Both the position numbers and the translations under genes were made by a program. From contig JANWKK010000266.1 of the NCBI GenBank assembly GCA_025451425.1, positions 1 to 6,608 on the forward strand: DNA of 6,608 nt, given 5' to 3'. Below the pieces are notes generated by a model. That model was not told the DNA's origin. It saw only the letters and a list, made by a program, of their open reading frames with translations, and did not search any database. The stretch comes from Gemmatimonadaceae bacterium. Lineage in GTDB: Bacteria; Gemmatimonadota; Gemmatimonadetes; Gemmatimonadales; Gemmatimonadaceae. Below, one piece after another: positions 6,225 to 6,608 of this stretch (the stretch's first letter is position 1; each line of letters opens with the position of its first letter).

Positions 6225-6608
6225 ATGACAGAATCCGCCCGACGAACGCTCGAACACGAGCTGCAGTCGCCGGCCGTACCACGACTCGGATTCCTCGGAA
6301 CTGGTTGGATCGGCCGTCATCGACTCCGAGCGATCGCGGCGCGCGGTCTCGCCACGGTGGCGGCCGTCGCTGATTTGTCCGAACAAGCGATCCGAGACGC
6401 ATGCGGCGGCTTTGCCTCGACGCCCCGTGCTGTCGATTCGCTCTCTGCGCTCCTCGACTGTGACGACCTCGATGGCGTGGTCATCTCGACGCCTAACGCC
6501 GGGCACGCCGAGCAAGCGATCACCGCGCTCGAGCGAGGCGTCGCCGTGTTCTGCCAGCATCCCGTTGGCAGAACGGCCATGGAAACCCGCCGCGTCGTCG
6601 ACGCCGCG
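6225..6608 (+). CDS. Gfo/Idh/MocA-family NAD(P)-dependent oxidoreductase, N-terminal 128 residues
   Basis: The frame opens at ATG 6225 and continues past the right edge. After about 20 leader residues comes a Rossmann fold: LGFLGTGWIG at 21-30 with G25xG27xxG30 for the dinucleotide, the hydrophobic strand VAAVAD ending in Asp50, VVISTPNAGH at 85-94 (the usual TPN/H turn), and ALERGVAVFCQHPVGRT at 101-117. The last segment is where most members have Glu-Lys-Pro with the catalytic lysine; here it reads Gln-His-Pro. Family members oxidise or reduce sugars, inositols and related polyols, or cleave biliverdin-like substrates; the substrate-binding C-terminal domain is outside the window, so no substrate can be given. 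No ribosome binding site is visible at the start, so a leaderless message or a different start remains possible. It lies on the same strand as the Asp-box gene but 128 bases away, with no evidence for co-transcription. Confidence 0.88.
   Translation, partial: MTESARRTLEHELQSPAVPRLGFLGTGWIGRHRLRAIAARGLATVAAVADLSEQAIRDACGGFASTPRAVDSLSALLDCDDLDGVVISTPNAGHAEQAITALERGVAVFCQHPVGRTAMETRRVVDAA

Larger units (their letters stand above)
98..6498. repeat. Dispersed octamer GCCTAACG, eight exact copies
   Basis: Exact copies in plus-strand orientation are at 1329-1336, 1683-1690, 3750-3757, 4934-4941, 5627-5634 and 6491-6498; inverted copies (CGTTAGGC) are at 98-105 and 279-286. A one-mismatch copy, CCCTAACG, is at 1071-1078. 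All lie inside genes. About 0.2 to 0.3 copies would be expected by chance in this length on both strands. The range given spans the first to the last copy and is not a continuous element. Confidence 0.8.

Noticed and set aside
6216..6580. Two minus-strand frames at the right edge
   Set aside because: They are antisense to the Gfo/Idh/MocA Rossmann domain, which is unmistakable on the plus strand.

Overview
This is a high-GC bacterial window with four protein genes. It suggests a soil-type member of the Gemmatimonadota, or possibly the Acidobacteriota. That placement is an inference from GC-rich codon use and from gene content: a large secreted M14 metallopeptidase next to a roughly 1040-residue Asp-box (BNR/sortilin-like) repeat protein. 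No ribosomal or other marker gene is present to settle it.

Layout. Positions 1-1901 (minus strand) hold most of an exported zinc carboxypeptidase-like protein whose C-terminus lies beyond the left edge. Positions 1902-2192 are intergenic and contain the most unusual element of the window: ten 14-bp units, five in one orientation and five in the other, placed symmetrically to the base around a 10-bp GC hairpin (whole element 1976-2174, centre 2075). Positions 2193-2795 (minus) encode a 200-residue probable lipoprotein of no family I recognise. A 169-bp divergent intergenic region follows. Positions 2965-6096 (plus) encode an exported protein with eleven Asp-boxes and a helical C-terminus. After a 128-bp gap, a Gfo/Idh/MocA-type oxidoreductase starts at 6225 and runs off the right edge.

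How the genes relate. Three of the four products are predicted to leave the cytoplasm, so the left 6.1 kb looks like envelope or extracellular protein and polymer processing. The repeat element and hairpin separate the lipoprotein gene from the peptidase gene, so they are probably separate transcription units although both are on the minus strand. The lipoprotein and the Asp-box gene are divergent and may share a control region. I see no functional link from the oxidoreductase to the rest.

Two DNA-level signals stand out beyond the genes. The first is the symmetric 14-bp unit array, with a further unit-like copy inside the 3' end of the lipoprotein gene. The second is the octamer GCCTAACG, present eight times exactly in 6.6 kb, in both orientations and in all three codon phases of the genes. 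It behaves like a genome-wide over-represented DNA word rather than a codon effect.
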